A stretch of 64,000 nt of DNA from Streptomyces xanthii. GTDB lineage: Bacteria > Actinomycetota > Actinomycetes > Streptomycetales > Streptomycetaceae. The DNA lies in contig NZ_CP061281.1 of assembly GCF_014621695.1 (NCBI RefSeq), positions 3,286,001-3,350,000 on the forward strand, read 5' to 3'. The position numbers and the translations under genes were made by a program. Under the pieces are notes generated by a model, which was given only the letters and a program-made list of their open reading frames with translations, was not told the origin of the DNA and did no database searches. Of this stretch, positions 34,403-43,434 are shown piece by piece (the stretch's first letter is position 1; the number at the start of each line of letters is the position of its first letter).

Positions 34403-35305
34403 TCAGACCGTGAGCCCCCGCACCAGCAGATCCAGCAGCGCGCACACGAACAGGGCGATCCCGATGAAGCCGTTGACCTGGAAGAAGGCGCGGTTCAGGC
34501 GGGAGAGGTCGTGGGGCTTCACGATCGTGTGCTCGTAGAGGAAGGCGCCCGCGACGATGACGAGGCCGGCCCAGAAGAAGGTGCCGGCGTCCGTCGCCAG
34601 CGCGTACCAGGCGAAGAGGGCCGTGGTGACGGTGTGGCAGGCGCGGGCGCCCCAGATGGAGGCGGGGATGCCGAAGCGGGCCGGGACCGACTTCACGCCG
34701 ACCTCGCGGTCCGTCTCCACGTCCTGGCAGGCGTAGATGAGGTCGAAGCCGCCGATCCAGACGCCGACCGCGAGACCGAGGACGACCGCGTCCCAGGACC
34801 AGGAACCGGTGACGGCGATCCAGGCACCGACCGGGCCCATCGCCTGCGCGAGTCCGAGGATGGCCTGCGGGAAGTTCGTGAAGCGTTTCCCGTAGGGGTA
34901 GACGACCATCGGGATCACGGCGATGGGGGCCAGGGCGAGACAGAGCGGGTTCAGCAGGGCCGCCGCGCCGAGGAAGATCACCAGGGCGATTAGGGCGCCG
35001 GTCCACGCCGACTTCACGGTCACCGCGCCGGTGACGAGCTCGCGGTGCGCGGTGCGCGGGTTACGGGCGTCGATCTCGCGGTCGATGATCCGGTTCGCCG
35101 CCATCGCGAACGTGCGCAGGCCCACCATGCAGATGGTGACCAGGAGCAGCCGTCCCCAGTGGATGTTCTTGTCCAGCTGGAACATCGCGGTCAGGGAGGC
35201 GATGTAGGCGAAGGGCAGCGCGAAGACCGAGTGCTCGATCATGACCAGGCGCAGGAAGGCCTTGGTGCGTCCCGGCTGCGGGAGTAGTCCTTCAGCTGCG
35301 CTCAC
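34403..35305 (-). CDS. mqnP: Menaquinone-pathway polyprenyltransferase (UbiA family)
   Basis: This 300-aa UbiA-type prenyltransferase has about nine helices and two Asp-rich motifs, NRIIDREIDARNPRT near residue 80 and ACQDVETDREVGVKS near residue 200. It attaches the polyprenyl chain to the futalosine-pathway naphthoate intermediate. The GTG at 35305 overlaps the mqnL stop as GTGA, giving tight coupling to the UbiD-type decarboxylase. The name mqnP follows work on the S. coelicolor orthologue as I recall it. Confidence 0.9.
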   Translation of the reverse strand: MSAAEGLLPQPGRTKAFLRLVMIEHSVFALPFAYIASLTAMFQLDKNIHWGRLLLVTICMVGLRTFAMAANRIIDREIDARNPRTAHRELVTGAVTVKSAWTGALIALVIFLGAAALLNPLCLALAPIAVIPMVVYPYGKRFTNFPQAILGLAQAMGPVGAWIAVTGSWSWDAVVLGLAVGVWIGGFDLIYACQDVETDREVGVKSVPARFGIPASIWGARACHTVTTALFAWYALATDAGTFFWAGLVIVAGAFLYEHTIVKPHDLSRLNRAFFQVNGFIGIALFVCALLDLLVRGLTV

Positions 35306-36759
35306 AGCCCGTACTCCTTCCAGCGGCGGTCCACGAGGGACGCCGTACGGGGGTCGGAGGCGACCATCTCGGGCCAGCCCCCGTCCCGGGTGTAGCCCTC
35401 CTCGGGCCACTTCTTCGTGGCGTCGATGCCCGCCTTGCCGCCCCAGAACTGCTGGTAGGAGGCGTGGTCGAGGTGGTCGACCGGGCCTTCGACGACGGTC
35501 AGGTCACGGGCGTAGTCCGTGTTCCCGAGCGCGCGCCACGCGACTTCGTGAAGGTCGTGCACATCGCAGTCGGAGTCGACGACGACGATCAGTTTGGTCA
35601 GCGACATCATGTGCGCGCCCCAGATCGCGTGCATCACCTTCTGGGCGTGCTTGGGGTACTTCTTGTCGATCGAGACGATCGCGCAGTTGTGGAAGCCGCC
35701 GGACTCGGGCAGGTGGTAGTCCACGATGTCGGGGACGATCACCTTCAGGAGCGGCAGGAAGAAGCGCTCCGTGGCGCGGCCCAGCGGGCCGTCCTCCGTC
35801 GGCGGGCGGCCGACGACGATCGACTGGAGCAGCGGACGCTTCCGCATCGTCACGCAGTCGATCTTCAGGGCCGGGAAGGGCTCCTGCGGCGTGTAGAAGC
35901 CGGTGTGGTCGCCGAAGGGGCCCTCGGGCAGCATCTCGCCGGGCTCCAGCCAGCCCTCGATGACGACCTCGGCGCCCGCCGGAACCTGGAGCGGGACGGT
36001 CTTGCAGTCGACCATCTCGACGCGCTTGCCCTGGACGAACCCGGCGAGCAGGTACTCGTCCATGTCCCCGGGCAGCGGGGCGGTCGCCGCGTACGTGACG
36101 GCGGGCGGGCAGCCGAAGGCGATGGCGACGGGCAGCCGCTCGCCGCGCTTGGCGGCCACCTGGTAGTGGTTGCGGCTGTCCTTGTGGATCTGCCAGTGCA
36201 TGCCGATGGTGCGCTTGTCGTGGCGCTGGAGGCGGTACAGGCCCAGGTTCCGCACACCGGTCTCGGGGTGCTTGGTGTGGGTGAGGCCCAGGTTGAAGAA
36301 GGAGCCGCCGTCCTCGGGCCAGGTGAACAGGGCCGGGAGCCGGTCCAGGTCGACGTCGTCGCCGGTGAGCACGACCTCCTGCACGGGCGCGCTGTCGGAC
36401 TTCACCTTCTTCGGCGGCACGTGCGCCATCGCGCCGAGCTTGCCGAACGCCTCGCGCACACCGACGAAGCCCTGCGGCAGCTCCGGCTTGAGCAGCCCGC
36501 CGATCTTGTCGCTGATCTCGCCGTACGACTTGAGCCCGAGGGCCTTCAGGAGGCGCCGGTCGGTGCCGTACACGTTCATCGCGAGGGGCATCGAGGAGCC
36601 CTTCACGTTCTCGAAGAGCAGGGCGGGGCCGCCGGCCTTGTTCACCCGGTCGACGATCTCACCGACCTCCAGATACGGGTCGACCTCGGCCTTGATGCGC
36701 TTGAGGTCGCCCTCGCGCTCCAGCGCCCGGAGCAGCGAGCGAAGATCGTCGTAAGCCAT
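35302..36759 (-). CDS. mqnL: UbiD-like decarboxylase of the futalosine pathway
   Basis: This 485-aa UbiD-family decarboxylase uses prenylated FMN to decarboxylate the dihydroxynaphthoate-type intermediate. Family regions are the N-terminal YDDLRSLLRALEREGDLKRI, VRNLGLYRLQRHDKRTIGMH, the catalytic EMLPEGPFGDHTGFY and VVVDSDCDVHDLHEVAWRAL. The length is typical. It is coupled to mqnP. Its cofactor is supplied by mqnM (29701-30381), which is separated from it by an unrelated 4-kb segment. Confidence 0.92.
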   Translation of the reverse strand: MAYDDLRSLLRALEREGDLKRIKAEVDPYLEVGEIVDRVNKAGGPALLFENVKGSSMPLAMNVYGTDRRLLKALGLKSYGEISDKIGGLLKPELPQGFVGVREAFGKLGAMAHVPPKKVKSDSAPVQEVVLTGDDVDLDRLPALFTWPEDGGSFFNLGLTHTKHPETGVRNLGLYRLQRHDKRTIGMHWQIHKDSRNHYQVAAKRGERLPVAIAFGCPPAVTYAATAPLPGDMDEYLLAGFVQGKRVEMVDCKTVPLQVPAGAEVVIEGWLEPGEMLPEGPFGDHTGFYTPQEPFPALKIDCVTMRKRPLLQSIVVGRPPTEDGPLGRATERFFLPLLKVIVPDIVDYHLPESGGFHNCAIVSIDKKYPKHAQKVMHAIWGAHMMSLTKLIVVVDSDCDVHDLHEVAWRALGNTDYARDLTVVEGPVDHLDHASYQQFWGGKAGIDATKKWPEEGYTRDGGWPEMVASDPRTASLVDRRWKEYGL

Positions 36760-36847
36760 GCCGTCCAGTATCCGGCACCGGCTAACCTGGGCCGGTCACC
36801 GGGGGCCACGTGGCCCTCCGCACCGCTCCTTGGGGGATCGCGACACC

Positions 36848-37237
36848 ATGCTCCGCCTGCTGCCGTTCCTGCTCGTCCTGGCCTTGTTGATCTACGCGTT
36901 CATCGACTGCATCAACACGCCGGAGGAGGAGGTGCGCGGGCTGCCCAAGGTGGTGTGGCTGATCATCATCCTGCTCTTCGGCGAGATCCTGGTCGGACCG
37001 ATCCTCTGGTTCGTGGTCGGCAAGCAGCGCCGCGTGCCGGCCGGCGGTTCGACGCCGTCCGAGTGGCACCGCGGGCACCGCGCCACGTACGTCGCGCCGG
37101 ACGACAACCCGGAGTTCCTCCAGTCCCTCAAGAAGGAGAACCAGAAGGACGAGGCTCTCCTCAAGGACTGGGAGGCGGACCTGCGCCGCCGCGAGGAGGA
37201 GCTGCGCCGCAAGGAGCAGGGCGAGGACAAGGACTGA
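36848..37237 (+). CDS. PLDc_N-like membrane protein with charged coiled tail
   Basis: This 129-aa protein has two N-terminal helices that resemble the PLDc_N (phospholipase D nuclease N-terminal) domain, including NTPEEEVRGLPKVVWLIIIL and GPILWFVVGK. A hydrophilic tail ends in a Glu/Arg-rich helix (ADLRRREEELRRKEQGEDKD). There is no HKD catalytic motif, so it is not a phospholipase. It is divergent from mqnL and two bases ahead of the deaminase gene. Confidence 0.75.
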   Translation: MLRLLPFLLVLALLIYAFIDCINTPEEEVRGLPKVVWLIIILLFGEILVGPILWFVVGKQRRVPAGGSTPSEWHRGHRATYVAPDDNPEFLQSLKKENQKDEALLKDWEADLRRREEELRRKEQGEDKD

Positions 37238-37239
37238 CG

Positions 37240-37695
37240 ATGACTCTGGACCCGGATCTCGCCCGTACGTGGCTGGCGACCGCCGTCGAGGAGGCGCGGG
37301 CCTCCCTCGCGGAGGGCGGCATCCCGATCGGGGCCGCGCTGTACGGCGCCGACGGGACGCTGCTGGGCCGGGGCCACAACCGGCGGGTGCAGGACGACGA
37401 CCCCTCGGTGCACGGCGAGACCGACGCGTTCCGCAACGCGGGGCGGCAGCGCTCGTACCGGGGCACGACGATGGTGACGACGCTCAGCCCCTGCTGGTAC
37501 TGCTCGGGACTGGTGCGCCAGTTCGGCATCTCACGGGTCGTGATCGGCGAGGCGCGAACCTTCCACGGCGGGCACGACTGGCTGGCCGGGCACGGCGTCG
37601 AGATCGTGCTGCTCGACGACCCGGAGTGCGTGGCGCTGATGACGGAGTTCATCGCGGCGCGGCCGGAGCTGTGGAACGAGGACATCGGCGCGTAG
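37240..37695 (+). CDS. Cytidine/deoxycytidylate deaminase-family (cytosine deaminase-like) protein
   Basis: This 151-aa zinc deaminase has the catalytic motif VHGETDAF (His and Glu) and the zinc cysteines in SPCWYCSGLV. The EARTFHGGHDWL and ECVALMTEFIAARPELWNEDIG segments resemble yeast-type cytosine deaminase. It probably deaminates cytosine or a related base. It starts two bases after the upstream stop, so the two genes form an operon. Confidence 0.88.
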   Translation: MTLDPDLARTWLATAVEEARASLAEGGIPIGAALYGADGTLLGRGHNRRVQDDDPSVHGETDAFRNAGRQRSYRGTTMVTTLSPCWYCSGLVRQFGISRVVIGEARTFHGGHDWLAGHGVEIVLLDDPECVALMTEFIAARPELWNEDIGA

Positions 37696-37866
37696 GCCGG
37701 TCCGGGGGCGTGCGGGCGGGCCCGGGCGCGGATGTCCCCTCCGGCATCCGCGCCGCGCAGGCCTCCCGTGTCCCGGCCGGTGCCGCCGAGCGGTCCCCCG
37801 TACTGCTCGACGGCACCGGCCGGGGAAAGATCAGTGTGACCCAAACGGACGCCGAACTGGAGTCCT

Positions 37867-37876
37867 TTTCTAGAAA
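37867..37876. promoter_or_regulatory. TTTCTAGAAA palindrome upstream of a TetR gene
   Basis: This perfect 10-bp AT-rich palindrome lies about 50 bases before the TetR start, in a locally AT-rich promoter patch. It is a candidate auto-operator. Confidence 0.35.
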
Positions 37877-37927
37877 TTCACTTTAGGAAGCACGGCGGAA
37901 TCCGGTGTTCTAGGCTGATCGGTAACC

Positions 37928-38521
37928 ATGAGTCCCAAGCAGCGGCGCGGCGCGGAGACCGCCGAGCGCCTCCTCGACGCCGCGTTGACGGTGTACTCCG
38001 AGGCCGGTGAACAGGGCGTCACCGTCAGCGCCCTGACCCGCACGAGCGGTGTGAGCCTCGGCAGCCTCTACCACCACTTCGGCAGCGTCGACGGGCTGAT
38101 GAACGCGCTGGTGGTCCGCTGGCTCGGCCGGCTCCTGGAGCACCTCGGCGGCGCCCTCGCCGAGCCCCGCGACGCCCGCGCCGGGATCGAATCGATCGTC
38201 CACGCCTACCTGTCCTTCGTCCGCGACCACCCGGACGAGGCCCGCCTGCTGCACTCCGCGTACGCGGACCGGCTCGGGATGGAGCAGGCCCGGCAACTGC
38301 GGGACGCCCAGGAGGCCCGGCTCTCCCCGCTGACGCAGTGGCTGGAGGGGTACGTGGCGGCGGGCGAGATCGCCGATCTGCCGGGGCCGGTCCTGGAGGC
38401 GCTCGTCCTCGGACCGGTGATCGGCTTCGCGCGCGGCTGGCTCGCCGGGGCCTCCGGCGTCGCGCCGGACGAGGCGGCGCGGCTGCTCCCGGACCGGATC
38501 TGGCGCTCGCTGGAGCCGTGA
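37928..38521 (+). CDS. TetR family transcriptional regulator
   Basis: This 197-aa protein has the TetR DNA-binding domain in its first 55 residues (VSALTRTSGVSLGSLYHHFG) and a helical ligand domain. The divergent neighbour is a deaminase on the same strand and the convergent neighbour is an SRPBCC gene, so no target is obvious. Auto-control through the upstream TTTCTAGAAA palindrome is possible. Confidence 0.85.
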   Translation: MSPKQRRGAETAERLLDAALTVYSEAGEQGVTVSALTRTSGVSLGSLYHHFGSVDGLMNALVVRWLGRLLEHLGGALAEPRDARAGIESIVHAYLSFVRDHPDEARLLHSAYADRLGMEQARQLRDAQEARLSPLTQWLEGYVAAGEIADLPGPVLEALVLGPVIGFARGWLAGASGVAPDEAARLLPDRIWRSLEP

Positions 38522-38540
38522 GCCCCTTTACTCCTTGAGG

Positions 38541-39044
38541 TCAGGGCCGGGCGGCGGCGTAGGTGTCGCGCAGGGTCTGCCAGCGCTCTCGGGTCCAGGC
38601 TGCCCAGCCGTCGGCGGTCATGGGGCGGCCGTCGAGCGCGTCGGCCAGCATCAGGAAGTGCTCGTGCCAGCCGGCGAGACAGTCCAGGCGCAGCGCGTCG
38701 TCGCCCTCGAACTCGTTCGTGAACCGCAGGATCGTGCCCGGCTCCAGGTGGAAACGGATCCGGCCGTGCAGCCCTTCGAGCGTGTACTCGGCGACCCGCT
38801 CCACGTCCCACGCGGTGACCCGGCCCCGGTACGCGGCTCCGCCGTTGAGCCAGCGCAGCGTCACCGCGCCGCCGAGCCTGGGTTCGAGGACGTCCGCCGC
38901 GGCGAGCCAGCCGGTCAGGCCCTCGGGCGTGGCGACGGCGGCCCAGACCTTCTCGACGGGGTGGGGCAGGGTCAGCGTGAAGTGCAGGGTCCGGGTGGTG
39001 CCTTCGGTGCGGCTGGTGCCCTGCTCGATGCGGCTCTCGGTCAT
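38541..39044 (-). CDS. SRPBCC/Aha1-like domain protein
   Basis: This 167-aa protein has the START-like fold signature TLTLPHPVEKVWAAVATPEG at the N-terminus, LEPRLGGAVTLRW, and a C-terminal WAAWTRERWQTLRDTYAA helix. This family binds hydrophobic ligands or acts as a co-chaperone; the ligand is unknown. It lies behind the strong hairpin that ends the cytochrome maturation operon. Confidence 0.8.
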   Translation of the reverse strand: MTESRIEQGTSRTEGTTRTLHFTLTLPHPVEKVWAAVATPEGLTGWLAAADVLEPRLGGAVTLRWLNGGAAYRGRVTAWDVERVAEYTLEGLHGRIRFHLEPGTILRFTNEFEGDDALRLDCLAGWHEHFLMLADALDGRPMTADGWAAWTRERWQTLRDTYAAARP

Positions 39045-39054
39045 GGAACCAGCG

Positions 39055-39090
39055 TGGCGCATGCCCCGCGCGTTCGCGGGGCATGCGCCA
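39055..39090 (-). terminator. Perfect 16-bp hairpin after ccsB
   Basis: TGGCGCATGCCCCGCG (39055-39070) and CGCGGGGCATGCGCCA (39075-39090) pair perfectly around CGTT. The position, 28 bases beyond the ccsB stop, marks the end of the cytochrome c maturation operon. No T-run follows. Confidence 0.8.
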
Positions 39091-39118
39091 CGGTTGTCGT
39101 ACGTGTCCTGCGGGCGGC

Positions 39119-40216
39119 TCAGACGCCGGCGTAGGAGTGCTTGCCGGTGACGAAGATGTTGACGCCGTAGTAGTTGAAGATCCAGCAGCCGAAGGCGATC
39201 AGGGCCAGGTAGGCGGCCTTGCGGCCCTTCCAGCCGGCGGTGGCGCGGGCGTGCAGGTAGCAGGCGTACGCGACCCAGGTGATGAACGACCAGGTCTCCT
39301 TCGGGTCCCAGCCCCAGTAGCGGCCCCACGCGTCGCCGGCCCAGATGGCGCCCGCGATGATCGTGAACGTCCACAGCGGGAAGACCGCCGCGTTGACGCG
39401 GTAGGAGAACTTGTCGAGGGACGCCGAGGCGGGCAGCCGCTCCATGACCGAGGTGGCGAACTTGCCGGGCGTGCCGCCGTTCGCAAGCTTGTTCTCGTAG
39501 CTGTCCTTGAACAGGTACAGGAGCGTGCCGACGGCGCCGACGTAGAAGACCGCGCCGCAGAAGATCGCCGTCGAGACGTGGATGTACAGCCAGTACGAGT
39601 GAAGAGCGGGAACCAACTGGTCGCTCGCGGTGTACAAGACAGTGACAGCGAGGCCGAGGTCGAGGAGGACCGTGGTGACCAGGGGGAGGCCGAGCCAGCG
39701 GACGTTCTTCTTCAGCGCGAGCAGCGCGAGGTACACGCCGACGGCGACGGTGGAGAAGGTGATGCTGAACTCGTACATGTTGCCCCAGGGGGCACGCTGC
39801 ACCGACATGGCACGGGTGACGACACCGGCGAGCTCGATGACGAAGGCGAGAGCCGTGAGAGAGACGGCGATACGCCCGTAGAGGTCGCCCTGCGCGTCGT
39901 CGCCCGCGGCACCGGGGCCGTCCGGCACGTCACGTGATCCGGCACCGGCCCGGGTGACGACCGCGGGACGGTCCAGGACGGCCGTGCCGCCGTCCTTCTT
40001 CTTCACGGTGACGGCGGGCGCGCCGGCGCGGGCGGTACCCTCCGCGTCCTTGGCGCCGGTCAGCGCGGCCGCGGTGCGGCCGACCTTGCTGCGGCTGCCG
40101 AAGATCCACTCGGCCATGTTCGCGAAGAACGACAGCAGATACACGGCCATCGACGAGTAGATCAGGACGTTGCTGGTGTGCGCCAGGTTCTCGTTGGTCG
40201 CGGCGGCGAGAGTCAT
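39119..40216 (-). CDS. ccsB: Cytochrome c maturation protein CcsB (CcsA/CcsB haem-handling subunit)
   Basis: This 365-aa polytopic protein carries the tryptophan-rich WWD haem-binding motif (AWGRYWGWDPKETWSFITW near residue 305). With ResB it forms the system II synthase that moves haem across the membrane and ligates it to apocytochrome c. A nonconserved hydrophilic insert of about 60 residues follows the first helix. It overlaps resB as ATGA and ends the operon resA-ccdA-resB-ccsB. Confidence 0.93.
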   Translation of the reverse strand: MTLAAATNENLAHTSNVLIYSSMAVYLLSFFANMAEWIFGSRSKVGRTAAALTGAKDAEGTARAGAPAVTVKKKDGGTAVLDRPAVVTRAGAGSRDVPDGPGAAGDDAQGDLYGRIAVSLTALAFVIELAGVVTRAMSVQRAPWGNMYEFSITFSTVAVGVYLALLALKKNVRWLGLPLVTTVLLDLGLAVTVLYTASDQLVPALHSYWLYIHVSTAIFCGAVFYVGAVGTLLYLFKDSYENKLANGGTPGKFATSVMERLPASASLDKFSYRVNAAVFPLWTFTIIAGAIWAGDAWGRYWGWDPKETWSFITWVAYACYLHARATAGWKGRKAAYLALIAFGCWIFNYYGVNIFVTGKHSYAGV

Positions 40217-41961
40217 TTCCCAGCCCCTTCGGCTGACGGTGCGGAGTCGGGTTCGGGGGCGCTGGGCGCCTGGTCGTGCAACTGGCCGACGAGTTCGCCG
40301 AGCTCCTCGGGGAGCTTCGCGGACTCGCTGCGGCCCAGGCCCGCCATCTCGACGACGGTGACGCCGTCGGAGCCCTCGACAGCGCGCACCCAGACTCGGC
40401 GGCGCTGGATGAACAGGGAGCCGGCCAGACCGGCGATCGCGGCGAGCGCACCGGCGAGCGCCCAGCCGTCACCGGGCTGGTGCGTGATCTGGAAGCTGGC
40501 CCACTGCTTGATGTCCTTCTCGAAGGTGATCGAGCCGGCACCGTTCGGCAGCTTCAGGGTCTCGCCGGGCAGCAGCCGCTTCTTCAGCAGTTCGCCCTTG
40601 GAGTCCTTGAACTCCTTCATCTTGGAGGTGTCCAGTTGGTACACGTTCTGCGGGATGCCCGAGTCCACGCCGAGGCTGCCGTGGTACGCGGACAGCGCGA
40701 GCACGGGGAAGTCCGCGGCGGGGAACTGGGAGAACATGTCGCCCTTGCCGGAGCCCGCGAAGGTGGGCACGAAGAAGGCGTTGAAGCCGAGCTGCTCCTT
40801 CTTCCCGTTCTTGTCGCGGTAGCCGTCCATGATCTTGATGGCACCGGTGGAGGTGACGTTGGCGTCGATGGGCAGCAGCGCGACGGTCTGCCGGGCGACG
40901 ACCTTGCCCTTGCCGTCGCGGACGGTGACGGTCGGCGCGTAGCCGTGGCCGTTGAGGTAGACCTTGGTGCCGTCGACGTCGAGGGGCTTGTTCACCTCGA
41001 TCGCGGTCTTCTTCTGCTTCCCGTCGGCGCCCTCGCTGTACGTGACCTCGGCGCGGTAGGTGCGCGGGGTGCCCTTGTTGGGGCCCGTGCGCTCGTAGGT
41101 GCCGACGAACTTGTCGAGCTGGAAGCTGAAGGGGGTGAGGTCGGTGTCCGTGTCGAAGAGGTTCCCGGACTTGAAGTCGTCGTACATCGGCAGGGCGTTG
41201 GAGAAGCCTCCGTCGCCCTCGACCATCAGCTTGCCGCCCTCGGACTTGAACAGCTGGCCCCAGGCGAAGGCGATGAGCATCACGATGAGCGCGATGTGGA
41301 AGACGAGGTTGCCGGCCTCGCGCAGGTAGCCCTTCTCGGCGGCGACGGCGTCACCGGCGACGTGGGCGCGGTAGCGGCGCGTCTTGAGGACGGTGAGCGC
41401 GGCGGCGTGCACGTCGGCGGGGGCGGTCTCGGTGCGCCAGGTCGCGTAGGCGGGCAGCCGGGTCAGGCGCCGGGGGGCGCCCGGGGGCCGGCCGCGGAGC
41501 TGGCCGACGAACTGCCAGGTGCGCGGGACGATGCAGCCGATGAGCGAGATGAACAGCAGGATGTAGATCGCGGAGAACCACACCGAGCTGTAGACGTGGA
41601 AGAGCCCGAGCTTCTCGTAGACGGGCGCGAGCGTGGTGTGCGCCTTCTGGAAGTCCTCGACCTTGAGCGGGTCGGTGCCGGTCTGCGGGATCAGCGATCC
41701 GGGGATCGCGCCGAGGGACAGCAGGAAGAGCAGGATCAGCGCGACCCGCATGGAGGTCAGCTGCCGCCAGAACCAGCGGGCCCAGCCGATGACGCCGAGC
41801 CGTGGCAGGGTCGGGCCGCTGTCCTCCTGGGGCGCGGTGGACAGGCGGCCGGCCGCCGCGTCCGGTTCGGACGCCTCGGTCGCGGCGGCTCCGGCCGGCT
41901 CCTGCGCCGTGCCGGGCGTCGCGTCCGTGGCGCTCTTGTTGCCGCTGTTCGTGGTGCTCAT
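40213..41961 (-). CDS. resB: Cytochrome c biogenesis protein ResB
   Basis: ResB (Ccs1) is the partner of CcsB in the system II cytochrome c synthase. The 582-aa protein has an Ala-rich cytoplasmic head (about 1-50) and helices near 70, 130 and 215. A large external domain follows, then a last helix near 510 (GALAAIAGLAGSLFIQRRRV). Family stretches include SLGAIPGSLIPQTG and LREAGNLVFHIALIVMLIAFAWG. It is coupled to ccsB and three bases from ccdA. Confidence 0.92.
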   Translation of the reverse strand: MSTTNSGNKSATDATPGTAQEPAGAAATEASEPDAAAGRLSTAPQEDSGPTLPRLGVIGWARWFWRQLTSMRVALILLFLLSLGAIPGSLIPQTGTDPLKVEDFQKAHTTLAPVYEKLGLFHVYSSVWFSAIYILLFISLIGCIVPRTWQFVGQLRGRPPGAPRRLTRLPAYATWRTETAPADVHAAALTVLKTRRYRAHVAGDAVAAEKGYLREAGNLVFHIALIVMLIAFAWGQLFKSEGGKLMVEGDGGFSNALPMYDDFKSGNLFDTDTDLTPFSFQLDKFVGTYERTGPNKGTPRTYRAEVTYSEGADGKQKKTAIEVNKPLDVDGTKVYLNGHGYAPTVTVRDGKGKVVARQTVALLPIDANVTSTGAIKIMDGYRDKNGKKEQLGFNAFFVPTFAGSGKGDMFSQFPAADFPVLALSAYHGSLGVDSGIPQNVYQLDTSKMKEFKDSKGELLKKRLLPGETLKLPNGAGSITFEKDIKQWASFQITHQPGDGWALAGALAAIAGLAGSLFIQRRRVWVRAVEGSDGVTVVEMAGLGRSESAKLPEELGELVGQLHDQAPSAPEPDSAPSAEGAGK

Positions 41962-41964
41962 GGA

Positions 41965-42738
41965 TCAGATTCCCACCGAGAAGCCGTTGGACCAGGTCTG
42001 CATCTGCTGCACCAGGGTGTCCCAGACACCTGTGAGCAGGAGGACGCCGGTCAGGATCATCATGATGCCGCCGATCCGCATCACCCAGGCGTAGTGCTTC
42101 TTGACCCAGCCGAAGGCTCCGAGCGCCTTGCGGAAGGCGACCGCGGCGAGCACGAAGGGCAGGCCGAGCCCGAGGCAGTAGGCGACCATCAGTATGGCGC
42201 CGCGGCCCGCGCTGCCCTCCTGGAACGCCAGGGTGTTGACCGAGGCGAGGGTCGGGCCGATGCACGGGGTCCAGCCGATGCCGAAGAGGGCGCCCAGTAT
42301 CGGGGCGCCGACCAGTCCGGTCACCGGCCGCTTGTGGATGCGGAACTCACGCTGGGTCATCCAGGGCATGAAGCCCATGAAGAAGACCCCCATGACGACC
42401 ATGAGGATGCCGAGGATCCGGGTCAGGACGTCCTGGTACTCCTGGAGCGTCTGCCCGAAGAAGCCGAAGAGGGCGCCGCCGGACACGAAGACGGCGGTGA
42501 AGCCGAGGACGAAGAGTCCGGCGCCGGCGGCCATCCGTCCGCGCCGGGCCTCGGCCAGGTCGGTGCCGGAGACGCCGGTGACGTAGGACAGGTAGCCGGG
42601 CACGAGCGGCAGCACGCACGGGGAGAAGAACGAGACGAGGCCGCCGAGCACCGCGATGGGCAGCGCCACGACCAGGGCACCGCTCTCCACGGTGCCGCCG
42701 AGGCCGTCAGCGGCGAGGGTGACGAGAGTGGGGGGCAC
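41965..42738 (-). CDS. ccdA: Cytochrome c biogenesis thiol transporter CcdA
   Basis: This 257-aa CcdA/DsbD-core protein passes electrons from cytoplasmic thioredoxin to extracytoplasmic ResA. The redox cysteines are C41 in SFFSPCVLPLVPGY and that in GIGWTPCIGPTL near residue 160. Six helices are predicted. The GTG at 42738 is six bases from the resA stop, so the genes are cotranscribed. Confidence 0.92.
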   Translation of the reverse strand: MPPTLVTLAADGLGGTVESGALVVALPIAVLGGLVSFFSPCVLPLVPGYLSYVTGVSGTDLAEARRGRMAAGAGLFVLGFTAVFVSGGALFGFFGQTLQEYQDVLTRILGILMVVMGVFFMGFMPWMTQREFRIHKRPVTGLVGAPILGALFGIGWTPCIGPTLASVNTLAFQEGSAGRGAILMVAYCLGLGLPFVLAAVAFRKALGAFGWVKKHYAWVMRIGGIMMILTGVLLLTGVWDTLVQQMQTWSNGFSVGI

Positions 42739-42744
42739 CGTCGA

Positions 42745-43368
42745 TCACTTTTCCGCGATGACGGGGTCGATCAGCTTGTGCAGGCTCTTCTCGTTGAGCG
42801 CCTTCAGCGAGCGCGCGGCGATCTTGCCGTCGCGGTCGATGACCAGGGTGTTCGGGATGCCCTGCGGGTTGAGCGTGCCCTTCTCGAACTTGAGCAGGAG
42901 CTTGCCCGAGGGGTCGTAGAAGCTCGGGTAGGGGATCCCGTAGTCCTTCTCGAAGGCGATCGCCTGGTCGGTCTGCGGGTCCCGGGTGTCGATGCCGAGG
43001 AACTGGACGTCCTTCGGGTCGGACTCCTTGGCGACCTTGGCGAAGTACTTGGCCTCGGCGCGGCAGGGCGGACACCAGGAGCCCCACACGTTGATGACGA
43101 GGACCTTGCCCTTGTGGTCGGCCGTGCTCAGCGGCTTGCCCTCGAGGTCCTTGCCGGACAGCACCGGCGCGGTGCCGCGGTCGCCCTTGGCGACCGTGGA
43201 GATCCCGCCGGAGCTGGACACGAAGTTGGTGTTGCCGCCACCCCCGGAGGTGCCGCCGTTGCCGCACGCGGTCAGCAGCAGCGCCGCGACGGCGGCGCCG
43301 GTGGCCAGGACGGCGGTGCGGCGCTTGGTCGCGGGGGTGGTGCGGGGGGCGCGTCGGGCGGCACTCAT
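42745..43368 (-). CDS. resA: ResA/TlpA-like lipoprotein thioredoxin
   Basis: This 207-aa lipoprotein (lipobox LLTAC, C35) has a TlpA/ResA thioredoxin fold with active site WCPPC (C99, C102). It reduces the CxxCH thiols of apocytochrome c before haem attachment, using electrons from CcdA. A Gly/Ser-rich linker follows the lipid anchor. It appears to be the first gene of the operon, 66 bases beyond the deacetylase stop. Confidence 0.9.
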   Translation of the reverse strand: MSAARRAPRTTPATKRRTAVLATGAAVAALLLTACGNGGTSGGGGNTNFVSSSGGISTVAKGDRGTAPVLSGKDLEGKPLSTADHKGKVLVINVWGSWCPPCRAEAKYFAKVAKESDPKDVQFLGIDTRDPQTDQAIAFEKDYGIPYPSFYDPSGKLLLKFEKGTLNPQGIPNTLVIDRDGKIAARSLKALNEKSLHKLIDPVIAEK

Positions 43369-43434
43369 GTGAAAAGTTTCGCATGTCTGTTTAGGGGATC
43401 TTCCGCACCCCCCTCGCGCGGAGAAAATCCCAGT

